Part shown: piece after piece, positions 17,744 to 27,043 of the stretch | Position numbering within the stretch: the first letter of the stretch is position 1 | Layout: each line of letters opens with the position of its first letter | Origin: Clostridiales bacterium | Lineage (GTDB): Bacteria; Bacillota; Clostridia; Christensenellales; Aristaeellaceae | Direction: 5' to 3' | NCBI GenBank assembly: GCA_004557125.1 | Contig: SFET01000018.1 | Location: forward strand, 82,533 to 146,532 | DNA: 64,000 bases | Translations under genes and position numbers: made by a program | The notes under the pieces: model-generated | Told to the model about the DNA's origin: nothing | What the model saw: only the letters and a program-made list of their open reading frames with translations | Database searches by the model: none

Positions 17744-18723
17744 TGAAGGTCACGGTCATCGGCTGCGGGCGCTGGGGCTCGCTGATCACCTGGTATCTGG
17801 ACAAGATTGGCCACGAGGTGCGCCTGTACGGGCGCGCATCCTCGCCCCACATGCAACGCTTCCTGGCCGAACGAAGGAACGATCTGTTGGAATTTCCCGA
17901 GAGCATTGCGCTGCACACCGACCTGGAGTGCGCGCAGGGCGCGGAGGTCATCGTGATCTCCGTGCCCTCGCAGGCGCTTCAGGGCCTAATGGATCAGCTG
18001 AAACCCCTTGATCTGAAAAACAAGACCTTCGTGCTGTGCATGAAGGGCATCGAAATTGAGACCGGCCGCCGCCTGTCCGAGGTGGCCCGGGACAACATCG
18101 ACCCCTCCTGCGCGGTCGCCGTGTGGCTCGGCCCCGGCCATGTGCAGGAATTCTACGCGGGCATCCCCAACTGCATGGTCATCGACAGCGAGGACGAGGC
18201 CGTCAAGCACCGGCTGGTGAACGCGTTCTCCAGCCAGCTGATCCGCTTCTACTACGGCGAGGACCTGATCGGCAACGAGATCGGCGCGGCCGCCAAGAAC
18301 GTGATCGGCATCGCCGCCGGCGTGCTGGACGGCCTGAAGCTCACCACCCTGAAGGGCGCACTGATGAGCCGCGGCACCCGGGAGATCGCCCGGCTGATCG
18401 AGGCCATGGGCGGCAATCCCTTCTCGGCCTACGGCCTGTGCCACCTGGGCGACTACGAGGCCACCGTGTTCTCCCGCTTCAGCCACAACCGCCGCTTCGG
18501 CGAGATGCTGGTGACCGGCGAGAAGTTCGACAAGCTGGCAGAGGGCTACTACACCGCCGACGCGCTGGTGCGGCTGGGCGCGCGCTACCACGTGGAGCTG
18601 CCCATCTGCGAGGCCGTGTACGCCGTGCTCTACCGGGGCGCGGACGTGCGTGAGACCATCGACGGCCTGTTCAGCCGCAGCCTGAAAAACGAACTATGGA
18701 AAGAGACGCATGAGAATCTTTGA
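17743..18723 (+). CDS. gpsA: NAD(P)-dependent glycerol-3-phosphate dehydrogenase
   Basis: 326 residues. An N-terminal Rossmann motif GCGRWGS at residues 7-13, the catalytic Lys region EIGAAAKNVIGIAAG, and a C-terminal helical domain (CHLGDYEATVFSRFSHNRRFG). It reduces dihydroxyacetone phosphate to glycerol-3-phosphate for membrane lipid synthesis. WLGPGH replaces the usual SGPS/SGPN type signature, a mild deviation. It is translationally coupled to metG by a one-base overlap and overlaps tatD by 14 bp. Confidence 0.9.
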   Translation: MKVTVIGCGRWGSLITWYLDKIGHEVRLYGRASSPHMQRFLAERRNDLLEFPESIALHTDLECAQGAEVIVISVPSQALQGLMDQLKPLDLKNKTFVLCMKGIEIETGRRLSEVARDNIDPSCAVAVWLGPGHVQEFYAGIPNCMVIDSEDEAVKHRLVNAFSSQLIRFYYGEDLIGNEIGAAAKNVIGIAAGVLDGLKLTTLKGALMSRGTREIARLIEAMGGNPFSAYGLCHLGDYEATVFSRFSHNRRFGEMLVTGEKFDKLAEGYYTADALVRLGARYHVELPICEAVYAVLYRGADVRETIDGLFSRSLKNELWKETHENL

Positions 18724-19504
18724 CACCCACTGCCACATCGCCGATCCCGCCTTTGATGAGGATCGCGCTGTGGTCATCTCCCGCTTCCGGGAGAGCGGCG
18801 TGTGCCGGGCCAACGTGGTGGCCGACCCCTGCGAGGAGGATCCCAATCAGGAGAAGGTGTTCTCCCTGGTGGAGCAGCACGACTTCCTCTGCGCGTCCAT
18901 CGGGGCCCATCCCCACAACGCCAGCCGCTACGATGCTGCCGCCGAAAAAACCATCCTTGCATACCTGAACCACCCGAAGTGCCGCCTGCTGGGGGAGATC
19001 GGCCTGGACTACCACTACGATCTCTCGCCGCGTGAGGTGCAGAGGGACGTGTTCGACCGCCAGCTGGAACTTGCGTATGAAAGGCAGGTTCCGGTGCAGC
19101 TGCACATCCGGGAGGCCCACGGCGACTGCATGGACATGCTGCGCGCGCGGCTTTCCGCCGGGCGCATGCCTGCGGGCGTCATGCACTGCTACACCGGCAG
19201 CTGGGAGGCGGCGAAGGTCTATCTGGACGCGGGGCTGTACATCTCCCTCTCCGGCGCGCTGACCTTCAAGAACGCGCCGAAGCTGCAGGAGGTCTGCCGC
19301 AACGTGCCCGCCGACCGCCTGCTGATCGAGACCGACTGCCCCTACATGGCCCCGGTGCCGCTGCGCGGGCGCAGAAACGAGCCCGCCTTCATCACCCACA
19401 CGCTGGCGAAGGCCGCGGAGCTGCGGGAAGTCTCGCCCGAGCGCATGGCGGAGCAGCTCTATGAAAACGCGCTGCGCATCTTCGGCCTGTCCGACGAAGC
19501 CTGA
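18710..19504 (+). CDS. tatD: TatD family metal-dependent hydrolase (3'-5' DNase type)
   Basis: 264 residues. Metal-binding motifs run in family order: DTHCH at residues 5-9, GEIGLDYH, QLHIREA, HCYTGS and ETDCPY. TatD/YcfH enzymes are cytosolic nucleases and are often next to metG, as here. The start overlaps gpsA by 14 bp, within the metG-gpsA-tatD-scpB run. Confidence 0.94.
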   Translation: MRIFDTHCHIADPAFDEDRAVVISRFRESGVCRANVVADPCEEDPNQEKVFSLVEQHDFLCASIGAHPHNASRYDAAAEKTILAYLNHPKCRLLGEIGLDYHYDLSPREVQRDVFDRQLELAYERQVPVQLHIREAHGDCMDMLRARLSAGRMPAGVMHCYTGSWEAAKVYLDAGLYISLSGALTFKNAPKLQEVCRNVPADRLLIETDCPYMAPVPLRGRRNEPAFITHTLAKAAELREVSPERMAEQLYENALRIFGLSDEA

Positions 19505-19514
19505 GGAGGATACC

Positions 19515-20045
19515 TTGGAAAACCTGACTGCCATCATCGAAGCCATCCTGTTCGTATCCGGCGATCCGGTGCGCGTGGATGTGCTGGCCCACGCCATGAA
19601 CCTGACCGTGCAGGAGCTGGAGCAGGCCCTCAATGAGCTGCGGGATCACCTAGCTCTGGAGAACCGGGGCATCCAGCTCAATCGCAGCGGCGAAACCGTG
19701 TTTTTGTCCATCTGCCCGAAGTATGCGCCCCAGGTGGAGCTGTTCTTGCAGCCCATCCAGAAGCAGCCGCTGTCCCAGGCCGTGCTGGAGACCCTCTCCA
19801 TCATCGCCTACCGCCAGCCCGTCACCAAGGGCGACGTGGAGGGCGTGCGCGGCGTGAAGTGCGATTATTCCGTGCAGACGCTAGTGAACCGTGGCTTCAT
19901 CGAGGAGTGCGGCCGCAGGGAGACCCTGGGCCGGCCCATCCTCTACCGCACCACGGACAAGTTTTTGCAGCACTTCGGCATCGAAAGCCTGGACGAGCTG
20001 CCCAGCGTGGACTTTGGCGCCTCCGAGGGCGAAATGCCCATCTGA
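19515..20045 (+). CDS. scpB: Segregation and condensation protein B
   Basis: 176 residues. A kleisin-associated double winged-helix protein with the family phrases IIEAILFVSGDPV and LSQAVLETLSIIAYRQPVTKGDVEGVRGV. It works with SMC and ScpA in chromosome condensation. I chose the TTG start at 19515 because GAGGAGGA lies 6 bp upstream; the longer open frame overlaps tatD. ScpA is not in the window. Confidence 0.93.
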   Translation: MENLTAIIEAILFVSGDPVRVDVLAHAMNLTVQELEQALNELRDHLALENRGIQLNRSGETVFLSICPKYAPQVELFLQPIQKQPLSQAVLETLSIIAYRQPVTKGDVEGVRGVKCDYSVQTLVNRGFIEECGRRETLGRPILYRTTDKFLQHFGIESLDELPSVDFGASEGEMPI

Positions 20046-20145
20046 CGCGGCGGATCCCGTTTGCGCAAATTTGGAATAAAATTCGACCGATCTGTAAAAA
20101 ATGCCCAACCTTTGCGTTTTGGGGAGGATTCTCCGGCGCGAAGGT

Positions 20146-20174
20146 TTGACGCTTTTGTGTAAAAATGATATAAT
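20146..20174 (+). promoter_or_regulatory. Promoter of the PT-repeat protein gene
   Basis: TTGACG (20146-20151), 17 bp, TATAAT (20169-20174), about 40 bp before the start codon. Confidence 0.85.
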
Positions 20175-20212
20175 GAATCTGGACTGTTGTAATTACTTAG
20201 GAGGATATACAG

Positions 20213-21649
20213 ATGGCCAACTATCGATCCAGAAGCTCCCGTGAACGCAGAATTCGCGCGCGCTATCGCAGAAAGATCTGGACGTGCGGCATCATCATGC
20301 TCATTCTCGGCCTCGTGCTGGGCTATGTGCTGTGCATGCTGTTCCTGGAGGACAAGCCCGGTCTCTTCACGAAGGTGACCGCCACGCCTACCCCGACGCC
20401 CATCGTCATGGTGACCGAGGTGCCCACGACGGAGCCCACGGCGGAACCCACCCCCGAACCCACTGCCGAACCCACTCCGGTGCCCACCGAGGTGCCGACG
20501 CAGGCGCCCACCGCTGTGCCCACCGCCGAGCCCACCGAGGCGCCCGGCATTGAGCCCGCCATCGTGTTCAATTCCGTGGATGTGACCACCGCGCAGCCCG
20601 GCAGCGAAGGCGCGACTTCGCTGACCAGCGCCGTGGAGGGCATGACCATCGAAGCGACGGAAGCGCCCACGGCGGAACCGACGGCGGAACCCACTGCGGT
20701 TCCCACCGCTACGCCGGAACCGACGGCAGAGCCCACTGCAGTTCCCACCGCCACGCCGGAACCGACGGCAGAGCCCACTGAGGAAGCCACGGCCGAACCG
20801 GCTGCCGTCGCGGCTGCCGCAGTCGTTCCGGAGACTCCTGCCGAGCCCACGGCCACGCCCGAACCCATCATCGTGCCCTACGGCGAGAGCTGCACCTTCA
20901 ACACGCAGATCCGCACCGACGGCACGGCCTATCGCAGCGCGGCGGACGGCGAGAGCGAGACCCTGAACCTCACCCTGAGCGTGGATGCCTACAAGGATCC
21001 CGCCTACTTCGAGGCGAACTATGCCGACACCTACAACCTGCAGGGCAATGAGGCCGCCGTGGAATTCGATCTCACCCTCAACGGCTACGAGGGCAGCGCA
21101 GAGATCATCCCGCAGAACTTCCTGACCATCACCTTCTGCAATGAGGATGAGAGCGAGACGACCCAGGGCTTCCAGCTGATGGATACGGAGATCGCCGGCA
21201 AGACCGACATCGCCATCACCAGCGGCGAGACCTCCACGCTGTACAAGCGCTATCCCTACAACGCCGATCAGGGTGACATGACCTACATGGTGGTGACCGC
21301 CTACAACGACGGCGCAGAGACCACCTACTGGTTCGAGATCCAGGCCCCCGAGGAGGCGGCGCCCACCGAGGAGACCGCGACCGAGGGCGGCAGCGAAACC
21401 GCCTCCACCGGCGTCTCCACCAGCGCGCCGGCACAGAGCGAAGGCACCGCGCTGACCATCGGCAGCAAGGGCGACGAGGTCAAGAAGCTCCAGGCGAAAC
21501 TGATCGAGCTGGGCCTGCTGTCCGGCTCCCCCGACGGACAGTTCGGCAAGTACACCGCAGGCGCGGTCAAGATCATGCAGGAGAAGTTCGGCATGGAGCA
21601 GACCGGCATCGCGGACGCCGCCTTCCTGGAGAAGCTCTACGGCGAATAA
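20213..21649 (+). CDS. Membrane-anchored PT-repeat protein with C-terminal peptidoglycan-binding domain
   Basis: 478 residues. A basic cytosolic tail (residues 1-22) and one TM helix (about 24-46) are followed by a long Thr/Pro/Ala/Glu-rich stalk built from EPTAEPTAVPT-type repeats (about 60-220). Next comes a beta-rich domain (about 223-385) of unknown family and a C-terminal PG_binding_1 domain (GSKGDEVKKLQAKLIELGLL through the end). It should span from membrane to cell wall. The stalk is probably extended and may be glycosylated. It has its own promoter and a strong terminator. The function is unknown. Confidence 0.85.
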   Translation: MANYRSRSSRERRIRARYRRKIWTCGIIMLILGLVLGYVLCMLFLEDKPGLFTKVTATPTPTPIVMVTEVPTTEPTAEPTPEPTAEPTPVPTEVPTQAPTAVPTAEPTEAPGIEPAIVFNSVDVTTAQPGSEGATSLTSAVEGMTIEATEAPTAEPTAEPTAVPTATPEPTAEPTAVPTATPEPTAEPTEEATAEPAAVAAAAVVPETPAEPTATPEPIIVPYGESCTFNTQIRTDGTAYRSAADGESETLNLTLSVDAYKDPAYFEANYADTYNLQGNEAAVEFDLTLNGYEGSAEIIPQNFLTITFCNEDESETTQGFQLMDTEIAGKTDIAITSGETSTLYKRYPYNADQGDMTYMVVTAYNDGAETTYWFEIQAPEEAAPTEETATEGGSETASTGVSTSAPAQSEGTALTIGSKGDEVKKLQAKLIELGLLSGSPDGQFGKYTAGAVKIMQEKFGMEQTGIADAAFLEKLYGE

Positions 21650-21677
21650 TGGACAACTGAAAATCCTCTGATTGTGC

Positions 21678-21707
21678 GGGAAGCGGCCGAGCCGCTTCCC
21701 TTTTTTT
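21678..21707 (+). terminator. Terminator after the PT-repeat gene
   Basis: GGGAAGCGGC (21678-21687), loop CGA, GCCGCTTCCC (21691-21700), then seven T. Confidence 0.95.
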
Positions 21708-21768
21708 GTGCAGCCGCGGCGGAAATATTACGGTTTGCCGTCGCTTTTTTTAAATTCATTCCTATTTT

Positions 21769-21797
21769 TTGGATATTTGAAATTTCTGATGTATAAT
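21769..21797 (+). promoter_or_regulatory. Promoter of the Big2-amidase gene
   Basis: TTGGAT (21769-21774), 17 bp, TATAAT (21792-21797), 70 bp upstream of the start codon. Confidence 0.8.
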
Positions 21798-21866
21798 TGG
21801 GTAAAATCGTGCGAAATAATGGTGCATTCTGTCATCGCACAGGATCCCAACGGAGGTTTGATACAC

Positions 21867-24800
21867 ATGAAGCAGCTTCGACGTGCACTCGCACTGGCGC
21901 TATGCCTGGTGCTCCCGCTGATCTCCCTGCCGTCCGCATGGGCGCAGGAGATGCCGGCAACGGATCCAGAGGTTCCGGCGACCGATGCGGTACAGGCTGT
22001 GCAGAACAGCGCTCCGGCAGCTGAGACCAGCGCGGTGGTTCCGGATGCGGACGAGGACCCGGCTCCGCCCGCGGATGGCGCAAGCAACCCAGCCGCCGAT
22101 CTTCCGGCAGACGGCCAGAATTCCGGCGCCGCCGATACCGGCGCGGCCCTGCCGGAGGACGCTGACGCAGAAGGCAGCGATGGCAGCGAAGGCAGCGCGC
22201 CCTCCACGGATCTTCCGCCGGAGGAGACGACCGTCCCGGACGACGGCACAGCTTCTGCGGATGCAGGTGACGTCCTTCAGGATCCGGACGGCGTGCTCCC
22301 CGTGCAGGAGGAGGATCCCGAGGCGGAAGACGCCATCGATTGCACCAAGAGCGCCGCGGAGAACCCGGACTTCGTCTCCGGCTACGCCCAGCTGCTGGGT
22401 GCCGCCGACGGCTATGCCGACGCGACTTCCGGCGAGGGGAAGCTGAAGCTGGAGGATGCGAGCGGCATCGTGTACGCTTCGGCCCGCAGCGGCGATCGCC
22501 TGCTGGTCAACTTCGACGGCGGCGAGGAGATCGCCTGCGCATGGGTCGATGCAAAACTTTTGCGCCCCATGTCCGCAGAGGAGATCGGGGCCTTCCGCAA
22601 CAGCTGCGCTCCCGACGCGCGTTGCTTCGATGCGGATCCCCTGCTTCCGCTGGCCGCAATCGCATACAGCCTGGTGCCGCCGCCAGCGCCCGATCTGATC
22701 GTGGACGCGGACAGCCTCACCCTGGGCGCGGGCGAAAAGCGGGCCCTTCCCATCCGCTTCAGCGACGGTCAGACCCACGCCGTGACCTACACCAGCTCCA
22801 ACGCGCGCTACGCGAGCGTATCCGCCGACGGCGTGGTGCAGGCGCTGCGCTCGGGCAAGACCGCAACCATCCGGATTGACACCGAATTCGGCCAGAGCGC
22901 CAGCATCCGGATCAGCACGCTGCGCGCCCCCAGCACCGTGACCCTTCAGCCCACCAAGGCGGATCTCTGCCTCGGCGACACCATGGCGGCCACCGCAAAG
23001 GTCAACGCCAAGTCGGCCTCCGCCATCAGCTGGTCCAGCAGCGACCCCAGCATCGCCACCGTGGACGAGGGCGGACAGATCACCGCCGTCGCGCCGGGCA
23101 GCGTCACCATCAAGGCCGCCGCTTTCAACGGCAAGTCCGCCACGCTGAAGCTGACGGTGCATCCCGACCCGATCTCCATCGCCTTTGAACAGTCCGACGT
23201 GCTGCTGGGCGTGGACGAGACGCTCACCCTGCAGACCCGCATCGCGCCCGAGGATTACGGCAGCCGCAGCTACGCCAGCAGCAACCCGTCGGTGGTCGCC
23301 GTGGACGCCGCCACCGGCAGCATTCGCGGCGTCGCCGTGGGCAGCGCCACCATCACCGCGACGACCCGCAACGGCATCAGCGCCGCGTGCAGCGTCACCG
23401 TGAAGGCCGCGCCCTCCTGCATCACCCTGGAAAAGACCGCCATCACCCTGGGCGTGGGCGAAAAGCAGCCCCTGCCTGCCGTGCAGGTGGGCGCGCCCGG
23501 TGAGGATTGCGCAAAGAATTACAGCATCGACCTGCTGAAATCCAAGTACGTTTCCGTCACTGCCGACAACTGCATCGTGGGCACCCGCGCCGGCAGCGCC
23601 ACCGTCACGGTCCGCACCTACAACGGCATGAAGGCGACGCTCAAAGTGACCGTGCGCAAGGCGCCGCGCTACGTGACCCTTTCGCCCACGAAGGCCACAC
23701 TGGGCGTGGATGAGACGCTGTCTCTGACGGCCAAGCTGAACAGCGGCACCGCGGGCAGCATCAGCTACACCAGCAGCGACCCGGCCGTCGCCACCGTGGA
23801 TGCAAGCGGTCGCGTGCGCGCCGTCGCCCCCGGCAGCGCCACCATCACCGCCAAGACCTTCAACGGACGCACCGCAAGCTGTGCCGTTCAGGTGAAGTGC
23901 GCCCCCAGCAGCATCGCCCTGAGCCGCCCGGACTTCTCCATGGGCGTTGGCGAAACCTGCACGCTGACGGCCACCCTGAGCGCCGACAGCGCCGGATATT
24001 ACAGCTTCCGCAGCGATAACCCCGCCGTGGCCACCATCGACGCGATCAGCGGCAAGGTCAAGGCGGTGGCCGCCGGCAGCGCCACGCTGTGGGTCGAGGC
24101 GTACAACGGCGTCAAGTCCTCGTGCCTGCTGACGGTGAAGGCCGCCCCCACCGGCGTCGCCTTCCAGGAGAAGAGCGTCACCCTCGCCGTGGGCGACCGG
24201 TACCAGCTGCTTCCCCCCAGTCTGCTGGGCGAGAACGCGGCCAGCGCCACGCTGAAGTACACCAGCGGCAGCACCAAGCGCCTGAACGTCAGCGCCTCCG
24301 GCCTGCTGACCGCCATGCGCGCCGGCAAGACCACCGTCACCGTCGCCACCTACAACGGCAAGAAGGCCAGCCTCACCGTGACGATCCAGGCCGCGCCCAA
24401 GACCATCTCCTTCGGGCAGAGCAGCCTGTACCTGTGCGTGGGCCAGCAGAACACCCCCACCGTCAAGACCGATACCTGCGACTGCAGCTTCAGCCTGTCG
24501 AGCTCGGATCCCAACGTGGCGACCATCGCCGCCGACGGCAGAACCATCGTCGCCTGCGGCGGCGGCAGCGCCACCATCACCGCCACCACCTACAACGGCA
24601 AGAAGGCCACCCTCGCGCTGACGGTGCCTTACCTGCCCGATTCCATCGCCTTGGAACCCGCTGCGATCACCCTGGGCCGCGGCGACAGCATCGCGCTGAA
24701 AGCCGTCATGCCCCAGGGCCAGGACAGCACGCTGCGCTTCGAGAGCTCCAATCCCGAGGTGGCGAGCGTGGACGAAGCCGGCCGGGTCACCGCCGTGGCG

Positions 24801-26243
24801 CCCGGCAGCGCGGCGATCCGCGTGATCACCTACAATGAACGCACCAGCGAATGCGCCGTCACCGTGCTGGAGGCGCCCAGCCGCGTGGAGCTGTCGCCTT
24901 CCGTGGCCATGCGCAGCCTGGCGGAGAAGCAGCTGCAGTTGCTGCTCACCTACGGTGCGGAGGGCGAAGGCGGCCGGCACAGCTTCGCAAGCAGCAACCC
25001 CGACGTGGCCAGCGTGAGCCAGAGCGGCCTTGTGACCCTGCGCAGCCCCGGCAACGTCACGATCTCGGTGGAGACCTACAACGGCCTCCGCGCGGAATGT
25101 GCGCTCACCGTGGGCCTGACCCCCAACAAGATGTTCTTCGCGCAGGCGGCCTATTCCATTGCGCTGGGCGACACGGTGCGCCTGGACGCCAGCTTCGACC
25201 AGGGCTGCGAGAGCCACAGCTTCGCCATCGCCGATGAGACCATCGCGGCGGCAAAGGGCGACCAGATCACCGGTCTCTCCATCGGCAGCACCTCCCTCAC
25301 CGCCACCAGCTTCAGCGGCCTCACCGCCGGCTGCACGCTGAACGTGGTGCCCGGGCCCACCGGCATCGAGCTGGACCAGAGCGAGCTGTCCATCATCCTG
25401 GGCATGAGCACCGGAGCCGCGCTGACGGCGCGGGTGCTGCCCGACGGCATCGGCAGCTACCGCTTCACCAGCAGCGATCCCAACGTGGCCCGCGTGGACG
25501 CCCTGACCGGCGAGATCACCGCCGTGGCATCCGGCGACTGCATCATCACCGCCACCACCTACAACGGCTTCAGCGCCCAGTGCGCGCTGCAGGTGCGCGG
25601 CCTGCTGGACGGCGTAAAGATCGGCATCGATCCGGGCCACCAGGCCAAGGCCGATCCCAGCCGCGAGACCATCGCCCCCAACAGCAGAACCACCAAGGCC
25701 AAGGTCTCCAGCGGCACCGCCGGCGTGGTCAGCCGCACGCCCGAGCACGTGATCAACCTGCAGATTGGCCTGAAGCTGCGCGACGCGCTGGAGGCGCTGG
25801 GCGCGGAGGTCTACATGACCCGCACCATCGCCGATGTGAACATCTCCAACCAGGAGCGCGCCAAGATGATGAATGCGCTGGGCGTGGATCTGGTGCTGCG
25901 CGTGCACTGCAACGGCTCCTCCTCCAGCAGCAAGCACGGCATGAGCATCTACGTGCGCAAGACCGGCGCCTGCAAGGATGAGAGCGCCGCCGCGGCTCAG
26001 CTCATCCTCGACGCCATGGTCGCGGAAACCGGCGCGTACAACCGCCAGCTGCATTACAGCGACACCTACACCGGCCTGAACTGGTCCACCGTACCCAGCA
26101 TGCTGATGGAGCTGGGCTACCTCACCAACCGCGCCGAGGACAAGCTGCTGAACAGCCCGGACTATCAGGACAAACTGGTCAAGGGCATGATCAACGGCAT
26201 CTGCACCTACATGGGCCGCCCCACGCCGGATTCCCTGGCCTGA
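21867..26243 (+). CDS. Secreted N-acetylmuramoyl-L-alanine amidase with twelve Big2 (Ig-like) domains
   Basis: 1458 residues. Signal peptide (1-26, ending AWA|QE), an acidic Ala/Pro/Asp-rich linker (about 27-150), a small SH3-like segment (about 155-265), then twelve Ig-like Big2 repeats of about 80 residues (about 274-1245), each with a variant of SSDPxVATVD and ATTYNGxxA. The C-terminal Amidase_3 catalytic domain (about 1247-1458) has zinc ligands in GIDPGHQ, the Glu of RTPEHVIN and LRVHCN, and the catalytic Glu in LMELGYL. It should cut the amide bond between muramic acid and the stem peptide. CGGAGG precedes ATG 21867; the open frame upstream of it lacks a signal peptide. Confidence 0.93.
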   Translation: MKQLRRALALALCLVLPLISLPSAWAQEMPATDPEVPATDAVQAVQNSAPAAETSAVVPDADEDPAPPADGASNPAADLPADGQNSGAADTGAALPEDADAEGSDGSEGSAPSTDLPPEETTVPDDGTASADAGDVLQDPDGVLPVQEEDPEAEDAIDCTKSAAENPDFVSGYAQLLGAADGYADATSGEGKLKLEDASGIVYASARSGDRLLVNFDGGEEIACAWVDAKLLRPMSAEEIGAFRNSCAPDARCFDADPLLPLAAIAYSLVPPPAPDLIVDADSLTLGAGEKRALPIRFSDGQTHAVTYTSSNARYASVSADGVVQALRSGKTATIRIDTEFGQSASIRISTLRAPSTVTLQPTKADLCLGDTMAATAKVNAKSASAISWSSSDPSIATVDEGGQITAVAPGSVTIKAAAFNGKSATLKLTVHPDPISIAFEQSDVLLGVDETLTLQTRIAPEDYGSRSYASSNPSVVAVDAATGSIRGVAVGSATITATTRNGISAACSVTVKAAPSCITLEKTAITLGVGEKQPLPAVQVGAPGEDCAKNYSIDLLKSKYVSVTADNCIVGTRAGSATVTVRTYNGMKATLKVTVRKAPRYVTLSPTKATLGVDETLSLTAKLNSGTAGSISYTSSDPAVATVDASGRVRAVAPGSATITAKTFNGRTASCAVQVKCAPSSIALSRPDFSMGVGETCTLTATLSADSAGYYSFRSDNPAVATIDAISGKVKAVAAGSATLWVEAYNGVKSSCLLTVKAAPTGVAFQEKSVTLAVGDRYQLLPPSLLGENAASATLKYTSGSTKRLNVSASGLLTAMRAGKTTVTVATYNGKKASLTVTIQAAPKTISFGQSSLYLCVGQQNTPTVKTDTCDCSFSLSSSDPNVATIAADGRTIVACGGGSATITATTYNGKKATLALTVPYLPDSIALEPAAITLGRGDSIALKAVMPQGQDSTLRFESSNPEVASVDEAGRVTAVAPGSAAIRVITYNERTSECAVTVLEAPSRVELSPSVAMRSLAEKQLQLLLTYGAEGEGGRHSFASSNPDVASVSQSGLVTLRSPGNVTISVETYNGLRAECALTVGLTPNKMFFAQAAYSIALGDTVRLDASFDQGCESHSFAIADETIAAAKGDQITGLSIGSTSLTATSFSGLTAGCTLNVVPGPTGIELDQSELSIILGMSTGAALTARVLPDGIGSYRFTSSDPNVARVDALTGEITAVASGDCIITATTYNGFSAQCALQVRGLLDGVKIGIDPGHQAKADPSRETIAPNSRTTKAKVSSGTAGVVSRTPEHVINLQIGLKLRDALEALGAEVYMTRTIADVNISNQERAKMMNALGVDLVLRVHCNGSSSSSKHGMSIYVRKTGACKDESAAAAQLILDAMVAETGAYNRQLHYSDTYTGLNWSTVPSMLMELGYLTNRAEDKLLNSPDYQDKLVKGMINGICTYMGRPTPDSLA

Positions 26244-26270
26244 AACAGTACAACATAAGGAGATTGCACA

Positions 26271-26930
26271 ATGAAAACCATCGTTTGCTACGGAGATTCC
26301 AACACCTGGGGCTACATGCCCAAGCGCGAGCGTCCCCAGGAAACCACGCTGAACCGCTTCCCCTGGGGCGTACGCTGGACCAGCCTGCTGCAGGAGCAGC
26401 TGGGCGCGGCATACCGCGTGGTGGAGGAGGGCCTCAACGGCCGCACCACCATGTTCGACGATCCGCTGGACATCTGCCGCAACGGTCTGGAATACATCGA
26501 CACCGTCATGCTCACCAAGGCGCCGGTGGATCTGGTGATCCTGATGCTGGGCACCAACGACGTAAAGGAGTTCTTCGGCATGCCGCCCTACGTGATCGCG
26601 CGCGGCTGCGGCCGTCTGATCGACCGCATCCAGGCCGGCGGCTACGGTCCCGGCGGCAGCGCGCCGCAGATCCTGCTGGTCGCGCCGCTGAAGCTGCCCG
26701 AGACCCTGAGCGACAGCTGGCTGAGCGACGAATTCGGCGCCGGCGCCATCAACCGCAACGATCAGCTGCCCGGCTTCTACGGGAAGATCGCCGCCGAAAA
26801 GGGCGTGCACTTCCTCAATGCGGCCGAATTCGTCACCGCGGATCCCGCCGACAGCATTCACATGAACGAGCAGGGTCACGCCGAGACCGCCGCGCGCATG
26901 TGCGCCGCAGTGAAGGAGATCCTGGGTTGA
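26271..26930 (+). CDS. SGNH/GDSL hydrolase (arylesterase-like)
   Basis: 219 residues with all four SGNH blocks: GDSNTWG (catalytic Ser), Gly in EGLNGRTT, GTND, and DSIHMNEQGH (Asp and His). It is likely a cytosolic esterase or acetyl-hydrolase, since no signal peptide is present. It lies 27 bp after the amidase gene, with AAGGAG upstream, and could be co-transcribed, which would fit removal of acetyl groups from wall sugars. The substrate is unknown. Confidence 0.88.
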   Translation: MKTIVCYGDSNTWGYMPKRERPQETTLNRFPWGVRWTSLLQEQLGAAYRVVEEGLNGRTTMFDDPLDICRNGLEYIDTVMLTKAPVDLVILMLGTNDVKEFFGMPPYVIARGCGRLIDRIQAGGYGPGGSAPQILLVAPLKLPETLSDSWLSDEFGAGAINRNDQLPGFYGKIAAEKGVHFLNAAEFVTADPADSIHMNEQGHAETAARMCAAVKEILG

Positions 26931-26994
26931 GTTCCCTGCACCCGGCCGCATCCCTCTGCGGGTACAGCTGTGTGCGCAGGCATTGATACAAATA

Positions 26995-27028
26995 ACAGGA
27001 CCACCGGCCAGACCGGTGGTCCTGTTTT
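26995..27028. terminator. Bidirectional terminator between the SGNH and glycerate kinase genes
   Basis: A 13-bp perfect stem (26995-27007 with 27013-27025) followed by TTT on the plus strand and TTATTTGT on the minus strand, between convergent genes. Confidence 0.8.
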
Positions 27029-27043
27029 GTCGAAATGCCGCGC

